Positions 54,274 through 64,000 of a stretch of 64,000 nucleotides of DNA are shown piece after piece. The DNA is from Phytophthora hibernalis (Eukaryota; Oomycota; Peronosporomycetes; Peronosporales; Peronosporaceae). The DNA is taken from assembly GCA_012656075.1 (NCBI GenBank), contig JAAKBF010000041.1:744001-808000 (forward strand). Reading direction: 5' to 3'. Below the pieces are notes generated by a model. It was not told the DNA's origin and searched no databases. It worked only from the letters and a program-made list of their open reading frames with translations. Each line of letters starts with the position of its first letter. Within the stretch, counting starts at the first letter, position 1. A program made the position numbers and the translations under genes.

Positions 54274-54810
54274 TCTCAGTCTTCGCGAAGCCCTAGTGTA
54301 TAAAAGTACGAATCAAACACCAAAACTTGCTCATTCATCGCCATTTGTCTGTACCTCGTTGACTAGATCAGTTAAGAGATTGTGTTGAATTCGCTTGGTC
54401 TGGTTTGGCGCTGCACTCAATTCAGTTCAGCTCACTATATCCGTTCGCGCACAGTTCCAGACCACGATTGAGGTCCCTATAATTTCATTAAAAATATGAT
54501 GCCAGGCTCACCATAAAAATTGAGAAACATTAATACCGGCAGCTTAGTCCATTACAAAGTTGAGGTTGATCATTTTGCTGTCTTGTCCTCCTCCTGCAGC
54601 AGCCCCCGAGATTCCATAATATGGCATATTATGCTTACGATGTTGCCCTCTATCGGTATGGATCGACTTGGCATTCTACGCTAATCAGCGCTGCATGCAG
54701 GTGGCTACTGCCCCGAGCCAATACATGCCTCTTTGTTCCATTGGGACCTTTTACCATGTTAAAGAATTATCGTAGGGCATGTTGTTTCTCCTGAAGTCGC
54801 ATCGTGGAAT
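54274..54810. other. Spacer between repeats and the conserved gene block
   Basis: About 540 bases with no gene recognised. TATAAAAG occurs near 54300. The stretch forms the boundary between the repeat-rich part and the conserved genes and contains the 3' flank of the TTLL9-like gene. Confidence 0.4.
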
Positions 54811-56857
54811 TCAGGACTGTGCACTACCCGCTCTCGTTGCAGGGGTCCGCTGCCAGTCTGCCCCGAGGAAAGTCGTGTACATGCAGCTTTCGCTCTTCTT
54901 GACGACATTTCCGTCACGATACACGAGATCAAAGCCACCGACATGCTCACGCGCAACCTCTTGCTTTCTACACGGACAAAAAGATAATGAGCCATGGTGG
55001 CCTAAGCACGGCCAGTAGTGTGATGACGTACTTGTTCTCAAGGTCGATGATGTCCAGCATGTCGTTCAGCATGCCACACTTGAGTTGATAATCTGAAGAT
55101 GTGTTGGCTGAAAGCTGCTCGCACAAGAATATCAACCTCATTGTTAGAGTTGTGGCGGAGACAGAAGAAGATAACCGAGAATGTTGACCCGTACGGATGG
55201 CGAAGCATTAACCTCCAGAAGCCATGGTTTGAGGTTTTCGTCGATCATGACATCGTAGCCGTACAGCTCAAAGCAGTGTTTGTCATTCATCATGATCTTC
55301 TCGACACTGGTTGAAAACAAAAACTCAAGCACTTCAGCACGAAACCTGTAACTACTTAACAATGCTAACATACCTCAGCAAAGACTTGATGATCACAAGC
55401 TGAATCTCGTAGAATAGCTTGTTAATGCGTTCAGGGCCGTGTTTCGACATCATGTAGAGCTTCAAGTTCCGCAGATCCCATTTCCCGCCATGCTACCAGT
55501 CATACACACGTGTCAACAGCACTCGTTAGAAATAGGCAACTATGCTGACCCATACCTGCTTGTTGTAGTTCTCAGACGTCTTCTGGACTGCAACATTGGT
55601 AAGGTGGATGAAGGAGTTGGCGATGTCGCTGTGGTTGTTCGAGTAGCGCGAATTGGTAAAGCGTGCGAAGCCGCCACGAAACAGGTAGATCTCGAGAGGG
55701 AAGAAAGTTGGCACGAGAGCGTAGAGACGCAGATCGAATTTCTTACCACCAACGAGATACGGGTTGGAAATGTAACGCTGTACGACGTACGTCTCAACTT
55801 GTTGGTTTTCGGGTCTCCAACGGAAGTCTGTTCGCCAATCGCTTATCTGGCTCAGCTTCGTGAATAGGAAGATACCTTTACCCTGCGCTCTAAACAAAAA
55901 ATGTTCAATCGTGAGCATAACATCTTGTAGCATCAAGTAAACGAACAAACTAGAACGCGGCGGATACGTACTTGCCGATAGGCTTCATGATCCAGACACC
56001 CTGGTTGCGCTTGAACTCTTCCACAAAGATGGCGTATTCACCCGGAAGAATGTACGTGACCGGAAAGAAATCATACGAACCCAGTACAGTGTCAAGCTCA
56101 CTCGTTACGGCATCTTCTGATCTACAACCACTCGCGTAAGTCATAGCTACATACAACAAGGGCATTTCAATTCAATGCAGCTACATACCTCGCCTTCTTG
56201 TCCATTTGTCGCTTCACACGCTTGAGATTCTTGATGAGCAAGTCTTTCCGGCATAACTGCAAGCAAGCAAAGTATCCGTTAGATCCACGTTAAAGGCGGA
56301 TTATGAATTGGGTGGAATGGTACTACCTCCCGGCCGTTCCGAAAATGATTTACTCGCTGCCCATTCTCGAGGTGAATGGTGTCGAGCAGATCATAGATGT
56401 ACTCGCGGTCAGCCCAGTAAAAGTCCCAGTCATTCTCTGATGTCTCTTTCCAGCCTCGACGCAGCAGGGTGTCGTAGATAGTGTTGCGAAATGTAGTCTT
56501 GAATCGCATCACACTGGTACTACCACCGGCGCATGTAGAACCACTACTGATCGAGGCACCTTTTCCCTTTGAGCCGCTTGTCCCACCGCCGACGCCAGAT
56601 CCAGAAGCCAAGCTGGTACTTTGACGGGATTGGATAGAGCTGCTTGGCTCGCTGCTGCTGCTGCTGGTGCGAACTTGTCGCGCAGCTCTCGATGCATTAC
56701 CGCCAGCGCTAGAAGGATTCCCATCGACTTTCTTGTCTGCAACCGGCATGAGGGCGGGAATCCAGAGAATACTGTTGCTCTTCCTGGACGTGTGTCCCAG
56801 CGATACCAAAGAGGCGAAGCGCCGCAAAGGCGGTTTTCCGCCTTCGACTGTTGACAA
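54811..56857 (-). CDS. TTLL9: Tubulin-tyrosine ligase-like protein (TTLL9-like)
   Basis: Eight exons joined in phase by short introns: 56857-56327, 56256-56189, 56121-55972, 55889-55556, 55492-55374, 55306-55195, 55108-55032, 54967-54811, giving about 515 residues. The N-terminal 110 residues are Ser/Gly-rich. The TTL domain follows with RFKTTFRNTIYDTLLRRGW, DWDFYWADREYIYDL, FFPVTYILPGEYAIFVEEFK, GVWIMKPIGKAQGKGIFLF (ATP-binding), QRYISNPYLVGGKKFDLRLY, SFIHLTNVAVQKTSENYNKQ and LYGYDVMIDENLKPWLLEVN with the metal-binding Glu and Asn. TTLL9 is a polyglutamylase-type enzyme linked to cilia and flagella, which fits an organism with flagellate zoospores. All donors are GT and acceptors AG. The gene looks intact. 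Confidence 0.85.
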
Positions 56858-56942
56858 AGCTAATATATTTTGAACATGTCAACTTATCCGATTCTTCAGG
56901 CAAGCCCCGCATCAACACTTACGCTAGCGTTAACTTGACAGC

Positions 56943-57690
56943 TCATGTGTACTTGACACCACCCATAAAGGTGCGCGGGTCGGGAGCACCACCATTGAAC
57001 TCGGCATTTGAGAAGTCAAACCCGGATTCTCCTCCTGGAACCGTTCCAGCATCATCTGTTTCTTTGTAGCTTCCTGCTGCAACGGATCCAACTGCACACA
57101 ACGATTTTATCATCAGCAACCCAGTTTTCCATAGCTAATAACAACAAGATCCACGAACCTCTCCATGGCCAACAAAGACGCTTGGCCAGAGGAACCCTTC
57201 TTCATTTTCTGCAGGTTGATGTTCAGCTCCCCGAATCTGCAACAGAAACCACATCACCGTGTCAACCATCTGAATATTTATCATCAATAGCAAATAAACT
57301 AAACCAACGAGTCCTCACCAAGCATCCAGTAGCTCTCCGCGACTACCACAGGGCTTGGGAGATCGTGCTGTAAACAAAACAAAAGCAGTTAATAAACTGC
57401 ATAAAATACTGCAAATGGATGCAGTAAATTGGTCCTACATTGAGGAACTTGTCCGTGACCCCGCGGAGCCCCAGCGTCACGTGGTTGGTGGCGATTTCGC
57501 ACTGGATTTGCTGTGCTTTGACGCCTGGAGGAGGTTTGATGAAGATGTTCACCTCCTCCATGGACTGCTCCCACTCGTACACGACGCGGCCTGTATTTAC
57601 AGAACATTTAGCAAAGAGAAGAGGTGAATTATAGTGGGGCAAGCACGCACCGTCGTGCTTGAATACGCGGCGCTGGCCGTCGCTCGCCAT
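56943..57690 (-). CDS. NUDCD2: NudC domain-containing protein 2-like (CS domain), one-base frameshift near the C-terminus
   Basis: Five exons: 57690-57651, 57590-57439, 57366-57308, 57236-57155, 57091-56943, about 160 residues. The CS (p23-like) domain starts at GRVVYEWEQSMEEVNIFIKP, continues with QQIQCEIATNHVTLGLRGV and PSPVVVAESYWMLGEDSFGE, and the tail has LNINLQKMKKGSSGQASLLA, LERFQEENPGF and the PDPRTFMGG block. Size and order agree with NUDCD2, a small Hsp90/dynein-linked co-chaperone. The conserved tail is in two frames: LERFQEENPG ends in one and FDFSNAEFNGG continues in another, a missing base in the GGGTTT tract at about 57020. The fourth donor could be either of two GT sites four bases apart; the one at TTC/GTGGAT keeps phase. 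Confidence 0.75.
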
Positions 57691-57721
57691 GGTCTTCAAT
57701 TCGTTGTTCTTTTGTTGGGAT

Positions 57722-58180
57722 CTACCTGGTAGATTGCCAAGAGGCGCTACCTTCGTGCGACACTCCGTTCAAGTTCAAGAGCGACGAGTTCAGTTGACAG
57801 TTCCGTACTGAGTGGCAAGAAGTAGCGAGCGGGTACTTTTGACGCTGTACAGCGAGAGATTTGGTGCGGATTTCTTCAAAGTAACCTGCCATCTTCAGCG
57901 CCATGAAGTCGGATCGAATCGCTAGCCGAGCTTCTAACCGAATGGCCTTATTCACAATGATATTCACAAAACTCAGCACGTCACAAGCGAATATCGCGTA
58001 CATCTTGAATACAGAAATACTTGTGCGTTTATCGTAAATACTTGTGCGTTTACTGTTGAGTGGAATCTCTGCTAATATCTCGTTTCGAAGTTTATTTGCT
58101 GTAAGCTTAGTAGCCGTTTTGTTCTTCTGCCGCCTCTCTCGCGTGCAACGTTGACGACGTACGTGCACGTGGGGATCCAA
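57722..58180 (-). pseudogene. Formin FH3-like fragment
   Basis: A 152-codon open frame contains VLSFVNIIVNKAIRLEARLA and IRSDFMALKMAGYFEEIRTK, closely like the armadillo-type FH3 region of diaphanous formins. The N-terminal and C-terminal portions are not formin-like. It fills the gap between the NUDCD2-like and FHA-RING genes. Either it is a relic of a formin gene inserted here, or one exon of a gene I cannot complete. Confidence 0.4.
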
Positions 58181-58245
58181 CAGATTGCTATATAATGCAG
58201 CGACTTACACAATAGTCGCGTGAGCTTGATGCGCTGAAGTTATCA

Positions 58246-59657
58246 CTAGCCGAAGAACAGGAAAATCTTCAGACGCTGGCAGCACTCGTCACTTACCAAT
58301 CGGAGCCCACCGCAGTCGAGCAGCAGATTTTGGGCAGCGACCAGCATCTCGGTCATGCTGGCAATATCCACCGCGGACTCAGTAAGGCCTATTTTCTTGC
58401 AACTAGCCACGCGCGTCTCGCCGAACTGGGTGTTGATATATGCAGAAAATGCAAGCTTTTCCTCGACCGACCAGCGCGTAAACACACCGACACGCATGCT
58501 GGGCTCGAGAACGGAGGTGTTTCCAATCTGTAAGCTACTCACGCCGCGAGCAGCTCCTTCAGAACCATCTTCATCCTCGCCTCCCCCACGTCCGTAGCGA
58601 CGCGACCCTGTGGAAAGTCGCTGCTGTCTCGCGCGACGACGCACGTGAGACTTGAACGCGTCAGTGTGGCCTACCAATCGCTCTACCAGTTCGTCAAGTG
58701 CTCGGTTGCGCACAGGCACCGTCTTCACCACATCGCGACACTCTGGGCAGGACAGCGAATTGCGAAACCAGTTGCTGATACAGAAGCCGCAGAACGTGTG
58801 CGAGCACGGCAGTGTCGCACTGCCGTGGAAGTACTCAAGCACACGGGGCACATCATCAGGCGCTCGCGTTCCTCCTTCTCATTTTCCCGGGCTCTTTTGG
58901 CGGCACTGCTGGGAGCTCCATCCATAGCTGCAGCTTCTTCCTCAATCGCACCACCACGGCGTGATCGTTTTCGCTGTTGACTGCTGGGGGTATCCTGTTG
59001 TCTGTTCATCTCCACATTCTCACTCTTAACTGGAGTTCTCCTGGGACTGGTCCGACTGCGTTTCTGCGAGAGCGTCTGTGGCGGGGGCGTCGTCATGGTG
59101 GTATCAGTTGCTGGAGTAGACCGACATCCTGTCCTCGTGAGCGCCGGACTGCCCGCGATCGTCACCGCCGACCTGCCAAACCCTGCTGCAGTCATCGTCA
59201 TCACAACTCGTCGATGCGGTGACCGCACAGGAGTCGTTGTCCGTCGATGCACTGGAGCTGGTGACGGTGACGGCGTCATCGAGCGCGCCAGAGCCTTCAC
59301 CACAATACACGAGTGCGCTTCGTCCGGGAACTGGACAAGCAGCCGCACGCTCTGTCTCATGGTCGAGGCCAGCACCACCTCATCACCATTGTTCAGCTCC
59401 TTGCTACCACCGGACGGGATTTCTTCACCGTTTACTGCTGTACCGTTCATTGTCTCCAGGTCGTAGATGAGCCAGCGACGCTTACTGCGGCCCAGTGTCT
59501 CCGTGAGCGGGACGATGCCCACGTGGCGCTTGCTCACAGTACGCGTCTCCTCAGACGTGGCGATGCTGACCTCACAGCCGCGACTGCGGCCCACACAGAA
59601 GGCGGCGGAGAACTCCCACGAGGAGCTGATCATATCGATGTTGAAGTGAAATATCAC
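58246..59657 (-). CDS. FHA-RING E3 ubiquitin ligase (CHFR/RNF8-like), apparent one-base frameshift
   Basis: The first frame, from 59657, gives an FHA domain (CVGRSRGCEVSIATSEETRT, VSKRHVGIVPL, YDLETMNGTAVNGEEI with the conserved Gly-Arg, Ser, His and Asn positions), then a Ser/Thr/Pro-rich linker with basic patches, then the start of a RING (MMCPVCL near 58840). The second frame continues the RING: EYFHGSATLPCSHTFCGFCI and SCPECRDVV, so the C3HC4 ring is complete across the two. One base seems missing in the TGCTTGAGTAC stretch near 58835. After the RING comes LDELVERLVGHTDAFKSHVR and a C-terminal helical region. FHA plus RING is the architecture of checkpoint and DNA-damage ligases CHFR and RNF8; which one cannot be told. 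The gene ends at 58246; a GTAAGT site just before the end (58295) could be a last donor. Confidence 0.7.
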
Positions 59658-60531
59658 AACAAACAGGGTCGTTGGAAGTGAGTACTATCCGGATAAAGAG
59701 AACCCCTATAAGATGATAAAATAGAAAGGGAGAGAGCTCGCGGTTGATGCGCTCGCTCTGGCTTCGTGACGGGCTTGGAACGACTCGGAGTCGAGTGGAG
59801 AGAAGAAGGAGACGGGAATGGTGCGCGTTGCGAGCGCAGGGGCAGGAGGAGCAGGAGGAGCAGGAGGAGCAGGAGGAGCAGGAAGAGCAGGTATAATACA
59901 CGCCGTCGCTTGGACTGAGTCGGCACCTTTTTCTTTTGAGAATTTTGGCCAATAGGAGACTGAAATGGACTAAGCGCTTTGTGATTCGTTATTAAAGGCG
60001 GGTTGAATTTGGATTTCTCCAATGTAGAATACGTTGATTACCAAGATTGATATTGGGAGGTGGGTGACTATTGGAAAATGGTGATCGGAAGCAAGTGTGT
60101 TGCTGCCTTGGAATCTGGTATTAATAGTCTTCCAGAAAACCTGGTACCTGTATTCGCAATTCGTTAGGTAGATTACAAGCTCACACATTTTGTTACTTTT
60201 AGTTCATCCGCATGTCGTTTGACAGCTGCAATCCTGGCACACACACGACACTAATCTTACTTGCAGCCTGCAAGTCCACATCCCTGCCAAGAAAGAATAT
60301 CGACATGCCAACTTGGGGGATCCTGCACCTTGAGATCTTATCAACCAATGAGAAAGGGGAAAAGAAGGGGAGGGAAAGAGACCTTGCTCAATTCGCCACT
60401 TGAAAAGATTATCTGCAGCCGAGGTGCAGCGACAACCCAAGAAGCCAAGCGAGGAAAACCCAGAAAGCTTCTCACTCCGCTCCTGTTGCGTCTCGTAGCC
60501 ACTCCTCGTTAATCCCCTATAGTCCAAAAGA
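59658..60531. promoter_or_regulatory. Shared divergent promoter region (RING gene and CUL1)
   Basis: 874 bases separate the ATG of the minus-strand FHA-RING gene from that of the plus-strand cullin gene, so both promoters lie here. A (GCAGGAGGA)n tract at 59842-59888 makes a long leucine run in a minus-strand frame, which I do not take as coding. No TATA or known oomycete initiator can be placed with confidence. Confidence 0.5.
59842..59888. repeat. 9 bp minisatellite (GCAGGAGGA)n
   Basis: About five near-perfect copies of GCAGGAGGA, followed by a variant GCAGGAAGA. It encodes a Leu run on the minus strand and lies in the divergent promoter. Confidence 0.9.
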
Positions 60532-62778
60532 ATGAGCGGGAAGAACATGATCACGCTGGAGGAAGGGTGGGACCAGGAGATCAAGCCCAAGGCCATCGAC
60601 GTGCTGCTGTCGATCCTGGACAAGGGCTTCGACCAGGTCAAGGTGTCGCCCTTCCCGGCCCACGCCTTCATGCCCATCTACACGACGTGCTACAATATGT
60701 GCACGCAGCGCTCGCCGTACAACTTCTCGGAGCAGCTCTACGACCGCCACGGCCAGACGTTCGACGCGTACCTGGAGCTCAAGGTGCTGCCCAGTCTGGA
60801 GCAGGCCCACGACGAGTTCTTCCTGCAGGAGCTCGTCAAACGCTGGACCAACCACAAGCTCATGATGAAGTGGATGACGCGCTTCTTCATGTACCTGGAC
60901 CGCTACTACGTCAAGCACCACTCGCTCCCAACGCTGGACGACGCCGGACTGCAGAGTTTTGACCGCATGGTTTTCCAGAAGGTCAAGGTGCGCGTCAAGG
61001 ACGCCATGATCGAGCTCATCGAGAAGGAGCGCAACGGAGAGATCATCGACACGACGCTCATGCGCAACTGCGTCGAGATCTTTGAAGTTATGGGCATGAA
61101 GTCTCTTGATGTGTACCAGAGCTGTCTGGAGAGTGATCTAGTGGCTACCAGTGCCACGTACTATGAACGCAAGTCCAAGGGATGGCTCAGCGAAGACTCG
61201 ACGCCCGTGTACCTCCAGAAGGTGGAGGAGGCCCTGCAGAGCGAGCGCAACCGCGTGCACACGTACCTGCACAAGACCACGGAGCCCAAGCTCGTGAAGA
61301 AGCTCGAGAGTGTGCTGCTGGAGGCCGCGCAGAAGGAGCTTATTGAGAGAGAGAACTCGGGCGTGATCGCGCTGCTGAAGAACGACAAGCTCGAGGACCT
61401 GGCGCGCATGTACCGCCTGTTTGCGCGGATTAAGAATGGCCTCGAGCCCATCGCTGACCTGGTGCAGCAGCACATCACGGCAGTGGGCAATGATATTGTG
61501 GCCAAGCGCGCGAATGCCGTCGCCTCGGGCAACGTGCGTGACCCCAGCTCGGATCCCACGTTCATCAAGGATATTTTGGCCATCCACGACAAATTCCGCA
61601 GCATTGTGAACGAGCAGTTCGCGGGCAACTCTCTGTTCCAGAAGGCCTTGAAGGAAGCATTTGTCGAGTTTGTTAACAAGGACGTTGGTCCGGACAGCTC
61701 GGCAAAGTTGATGAGTACGTTCTGTGACCGGATCCTTAAGACTGGTGGCGAGAAGCTCAGCGACGAGCAGGTAGAAGACTACCTGGAGAAGGTGGTGTTC
61801 GTGTTCTCGTACCTCACGGACAAGGATCTTTTCGCTGAGATCTACCGTAATCAACTCGCTAAGCGTCTACTGAACCAGCGATCTGCTTCTGCTGATGCCG
61901 AAGTGCTTATGATCGGAAAACTGAAATTGCGGTGTGGTGCGCAGTTCACGGGTAAGATGGAAGGTATGATGAACGATCTGGCCATCGGTAGCGACCATCA
62001 CCAGGAGTTCGAGGGCTTCTTAAAGAAGCATCGCGAGGAAGATTCGACTGATGCTGCCTTGAACCTCGAGTTCAGCGTGCAAGTGCTGACGACGGGTTAC
62101 TGGCCGTCGTACCGCATTCTTGAGGTCACGATGCCCCCGCTTATGGTCCGGTGCATGAACCTCTTCAAGGTGTACTACGACTCGAAGACGAGTCACCGCC
62201 GGCTGCAGTGGGTGCACTCTCTTGGTAACGCGACTGTCCGCGCTAACTTCCCTAAGAAGAAATGGTACGACCTCCAGGTGACGACGCTGCAGGCTGTGGC
62301 TTTGTTGCTGTTTAACGAAGGCGAGGGTGCGCTTTCGTTTGAGACTGTGCGCGAGTCGCTGAACCTTACAGTGGATGTGGTGAAGCGTATTATGCACTCG
62401 CTGTCGTGTGGTAAGTACAAACTGCTGACCAAGACACCTGCTGGTAAGACGATCTCAACGAGCGACCAGTTTGCTGTGAACCGCACCTTTGCGTCACCGA
62501 TGCGCAAGCTCCGTATTCCGATGGCCTCTCTGGAGGAAAGCCACAGCCAGAAGAACGTGGAGGAGGACCGCAGTATAGCCATAGAAGCCGCGATTGTGCG
62601 TATCATGAAGGCGCGCAAAACGCTGCAGCACCAGCAGCTTATTTCGGAAGTGCTGAGTCAACTGGCGTTCTTCAAGCCTAATCTGAAGGTCATCAAGCGG
62701 CGTATCGAGGCTCTTATTGACCGAGAGTACCTTGAGCGCGACCCTGACCAAGCCAACACGTACCGCTACCTCGCATAA
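60532..62778 (+). CDS. CUL1: Cullin, CUL1 type (SCF ubiquitin ligase scaffold)
   Basis: A single 748-residue open frame with no intron, from ATG 60532 to TAA 62778. N-terminal cullin repeats include FMPIYTTCYNMCTQRSPYNF, the adaptor-binding region as in plant and protist CUL1. The middle repeats continue without gaps. The C-terminal cullin homology domain contains FVFSYLTDKDLFAEIYRNQL and LMIGKLKLRCGAQFTGKMEG. The winged-helix end carries the neddylation motif (IVRIMKARKTLQHQQLISEV, with a lysine in IMKAR) and ends DREYLERDPDQANTYRYLA, as in all canonical cullins. It should assemble Skp1-F-box and Rbx1 into an SCF ligase. The resemblance is greater to CUL1 than to CUL3 or CUL4. The gene is intact and GC-rich at third positions. 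Confidence 0.88.
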   Translation: MSGKNMITLEEGWDQEIKPKAIDVLLSILDKGFDQVKVSPFPAHAFMPIYTTCYNMCTQRSPYNFSEQLYDRHGQTFDAYLELKVLPSLEQAHDEFFLQELVKRWTNHKLMMKWMTRFFMYLDRYYVKHHSLPTLDDAGLQSFDRMVFQKVKVRVKDAMIELIEKERNGEIIDTTLMRNCVEIFEVMGMKSLDVYQSCLESDLVATSATYYERKSKGWLSEDSTPVYLQKVEEALQSERNRVHTYLHKTTEPKLVKKLESVLLEAAQKELIERENSGVIALLKNDKLEDLARMYRLFARIKNGLEPIADLVQQHITAVGNDIVAKRANAVASGNVRDPSSDPTFIKDILAIHDKFRSIVNEQFAGNSLFQKALKEAFVEFVNKDVGPDSSAKLMSTFCDRILKTGGEKLSDEQVEDYLEKVVFVFSYLTDKDLFAEIYRNQLAKRLLNQRSASADAEVLMIGKLKLRCGAQFTGKMEGMMNDLAIGSDHHQEFEGFLKKHREEDSTDAALNLEFSVQVLTTGYWPSYRILEVTMPPLMVRCMNLFKVYYDSKTSHRRLQWVHSLGNATVRANFPKKKWYDLQVTTLQAVALLLFNEGEGALSFETVRESLNLTVDVVKRIMHSLSCGKYKLLTKTPAGKTISTSDQFAVNRTFASPMRKLRIPMASLEESHSQKNVEEDRSIAIEAAIVRIMKARKTLQHQQLISEVLSQLAFFKPNLKVIKRRIEALIDREYLERDPDQANTYRYLA

Positions 62779-62996
62779 GCTACTTGCCGATTTGCTGGCT
62801 TCCCGTAAGGCGCAACGAAGAACAGGATCTGGTTCGATTTATGGCGCAATAAAGGTGTCGTTGGTCATGATTTCATTAATGACGCGCCTCACTCTTCTGC
62901 TTCCGTGTGCATATGCATGTGCAGGTTAGTTGACAAGTCTGATGAAATTGTCTAATGAATGTGATCGACTGCTTGTATTACAGTGAGGAAATGCAT
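62779..62996. other. Convergent 3' spacer
   Basis: About 220 bases between the converging ends of CUL1 and WDR46. AATAAAGG occurs at 62849-62856 and may serve as the CUL1 polyadenylation signal. Confidence 0.5.
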
Positions 62997-64000
62997 CTAC
63001 TTCTTGAAGAACCGGTTGAGCGCCGTGGGTGCACTCTCGGCCTTGTCGTTCCACTCGCGCTGCTGGTCCTTCCGCTCTTCGCGTTTCTTCTTGTTGGCCA
63101 GCTGCTCGCGGAACTGCTGCTTCTGTGAGTCGACAACGTTCTGCTGCTTCTTGCGTAGTCGGCGCGACGGGCGGTTCTTGCCGCGCATTTTCTTCTTGGG
63201 CTTCTTGGCGGTGCCATCTCCGTTGGCGCGCTCCATTTGGAAGACCTTCTGCTGCTGCTCTTCGGCCGGGTCCATGTCCACACGACCGATAGCGCGCGGG
63301 TCCAGCGTGATCATTTCCGGACGAATCTTCTCCAGCAGAGAGCGCACTTCGGACTCGTCACGCTGCTTGCGGTTCTCGTACGGATTCGCCTCGTACGTGT
63401 CGAAGTTGGGCTCACCGGCGCCAGGAATCACCACCGAGTTGAAGCCCTTAGCATGGCCAACACCGAGCACATCCTCGAATGGGCGGAAGGCCACACTACT
63501 CACCAGCGATCCTGGAATCTGGTACGTCATGTATGGCCGGATAGGCTCGCTCGACTTGAAAGCGCCCTTCAGCACGTGCACGTTGGGCCCAAAGCCCACC
63601 GCCACAAGGCCGCGCTGACTCACGCTCATAGTGTTGGCTGCAGCCGTCAGGTAATAGCTGTTCAATTCCTGGTACTTGCGCAGGTCAAAAATCTTCACCT
63701 TCCTGTCGGCGCCCGCGGTGATCAGATACTTTCCGCTGTTGTCGATGCCCATGGAGCGAACTAATAACACAAATAATAAAGCAATAGTCAGCAACCCGTA
63801 CAATCACAACAAACGTTGTAGAAGCACGTACTCGGTCCCTGGTGGCATTGCATCTTGACGACAGCGCTCGACATATTCGGCGTCCACATGGTCACAATGC
63901 CGCTGGCGTGGCCGAGGTTCACAACGGCGTTCCACGGGTTCAGAGCCATGGTATCACACAGTCCCTGCTTGGTTCGGTGCGTGGACACGAGTTTTCCTTC
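62997..64000 (-). CDS. WDR46: WDR46/UTP7-like U3 snoRNP protein (3' part; gene runs off the window)
   Basis: Two exons are visible: 63832 to beyond 64000, and 63760-62997 to the stop. The first gives KQGLCDTMALNPWNAVVNLG and SGIVTMWTPNMSSAVVKMQC, WD40 blades; the second gives SMGIDNSGKYLITAGADRKV, KIFDLR and FRPFEDVLGVGHAKGFNSVV, then the BING4 C-terminal region (PGAGEPNFDTYEANPYENRK) and a Lys/Arg-rich tail (KKPKKKMRGKNRPSRRLRKK). Joining across the 71-base intron gives QGPIRSMGI in phase. The protein is part of the small-subunit processome in the nucleolus. It looks intact; the N-terminus lies outside the window. Confidence 0.88.

Noticed and set aside
59654..60022. Minus-strand frame with a run of about 15 leucines, resembling a signal peptide or membrane segment
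   Set aside because: The leucines come from the GCAGGAGGA minisatellite in a promoter region; the frame has no family motif and overlaps the start of the FHA-RING gene.
60567..60962. Second plus-strand frame of 131 codons within the 5' part of CUL1
   Set aside because: It is out of frame with the conserved cullin product and rich in Gly/Arg/Pro/Ala from GC bias.
61138..61854. Long minus-strand frame of 238 codons inside the cullin gene
   Set aside because: It is antisense to a conserved intact coding region with strong third-position GC bias; such shadow frames are expected.
60532..62778. Cullin-3 or cullin-4 identity
   Set aside because: The N-terminal region with YTTCYNMCTQ and a SEQLYDRHG-type follow-on resembles CUL1 of plants and protists; the long N-terminal extension typical of CUL4 is absent.
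63237..63764. Plus-strand 175-codon frame over the WDR46 gene
   Set aside because: It is antisense to the WD40/BING4 coding exon.

Overview
The window looks like a piece of an oomycete nuclear genome, most likely Phytophthora or a close relative in the Peronosporales. Three things point there: Ty3/Gypsy elements that combine a second RNase H with a chromodomain, a Crinkler-type (CRN) effector N-terminus with its LxLFLAK-like and HVLVxxP motifs, and a compact block of housekeeping genes with very short GT-AG introns. No function was tested with a search; all calls come from reading translations and repeats.

Bases 1-54,300 are a gene-poor, repeat-rich compartment of nested, mostly broken mobile elements. 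From left to right: a remnant of Gypsy pol and an LTR-like repeat (1247-2115); a decayed spliced plus-strand ORF (2181-5701) carrying a MITE (3057-3404); a complete but inactivated Ty3/Gypsy element on the minus strand (6019-14400, element A); a minus-strand LINE (15400-21050) split by a 1.27 kb element with 200 bp inverted termini (17120-18386); a second copy of the LTR-like repeat (22623-23474) joined to the 3' part of another LINE; a tiny perfect-hairpin MITE (25419-25537); a Ty1/Copia element on the minus strand (25936-30800) with an internal inversion; a second Gypsy of the same family on the plus strand (31419-38458, element B) cut off inside its integrase and fused to a LINE reverse transcriptase; SET-domain, Helitron and Crinkler-like fragments (41297-46257); a chromodomain plus cysteine-protease-like gene (46927-48205); a MULE transposase (49339-51356) with a CRN N-terminus just upstream (51972-52423); a 73 bp minisatellite; and a 1 kb inverted-terminal-repeat element (53280-54273).

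Bases 54,811-64,000 are a conserved gene block: a TTLL9-like tubulin ligase (8 exons), a NUDCD2-like CS-domain protein (5 exons), a small formin-like relic, an FHA-RING ubiquitin ligase, a cullin of the CUL1 type (single exon, divergent from the RING gene) and the 3' part of the ribosome-biogenesis gene WDR46/UTP7. Two of these genes each seem to lack one base inside a conserved domain, which may be assembly error rather than gene death.

The most interesting observations are the spliced ORF lying antisense between pol and the LTR of a dual-RNase-H chromodomain Gypsy, the chromodomain/cysteine-protease gene, the clean inversion inside the Copia element, and SET, OTU-like and CRN-type domains sitting inside or beside mobile elements.
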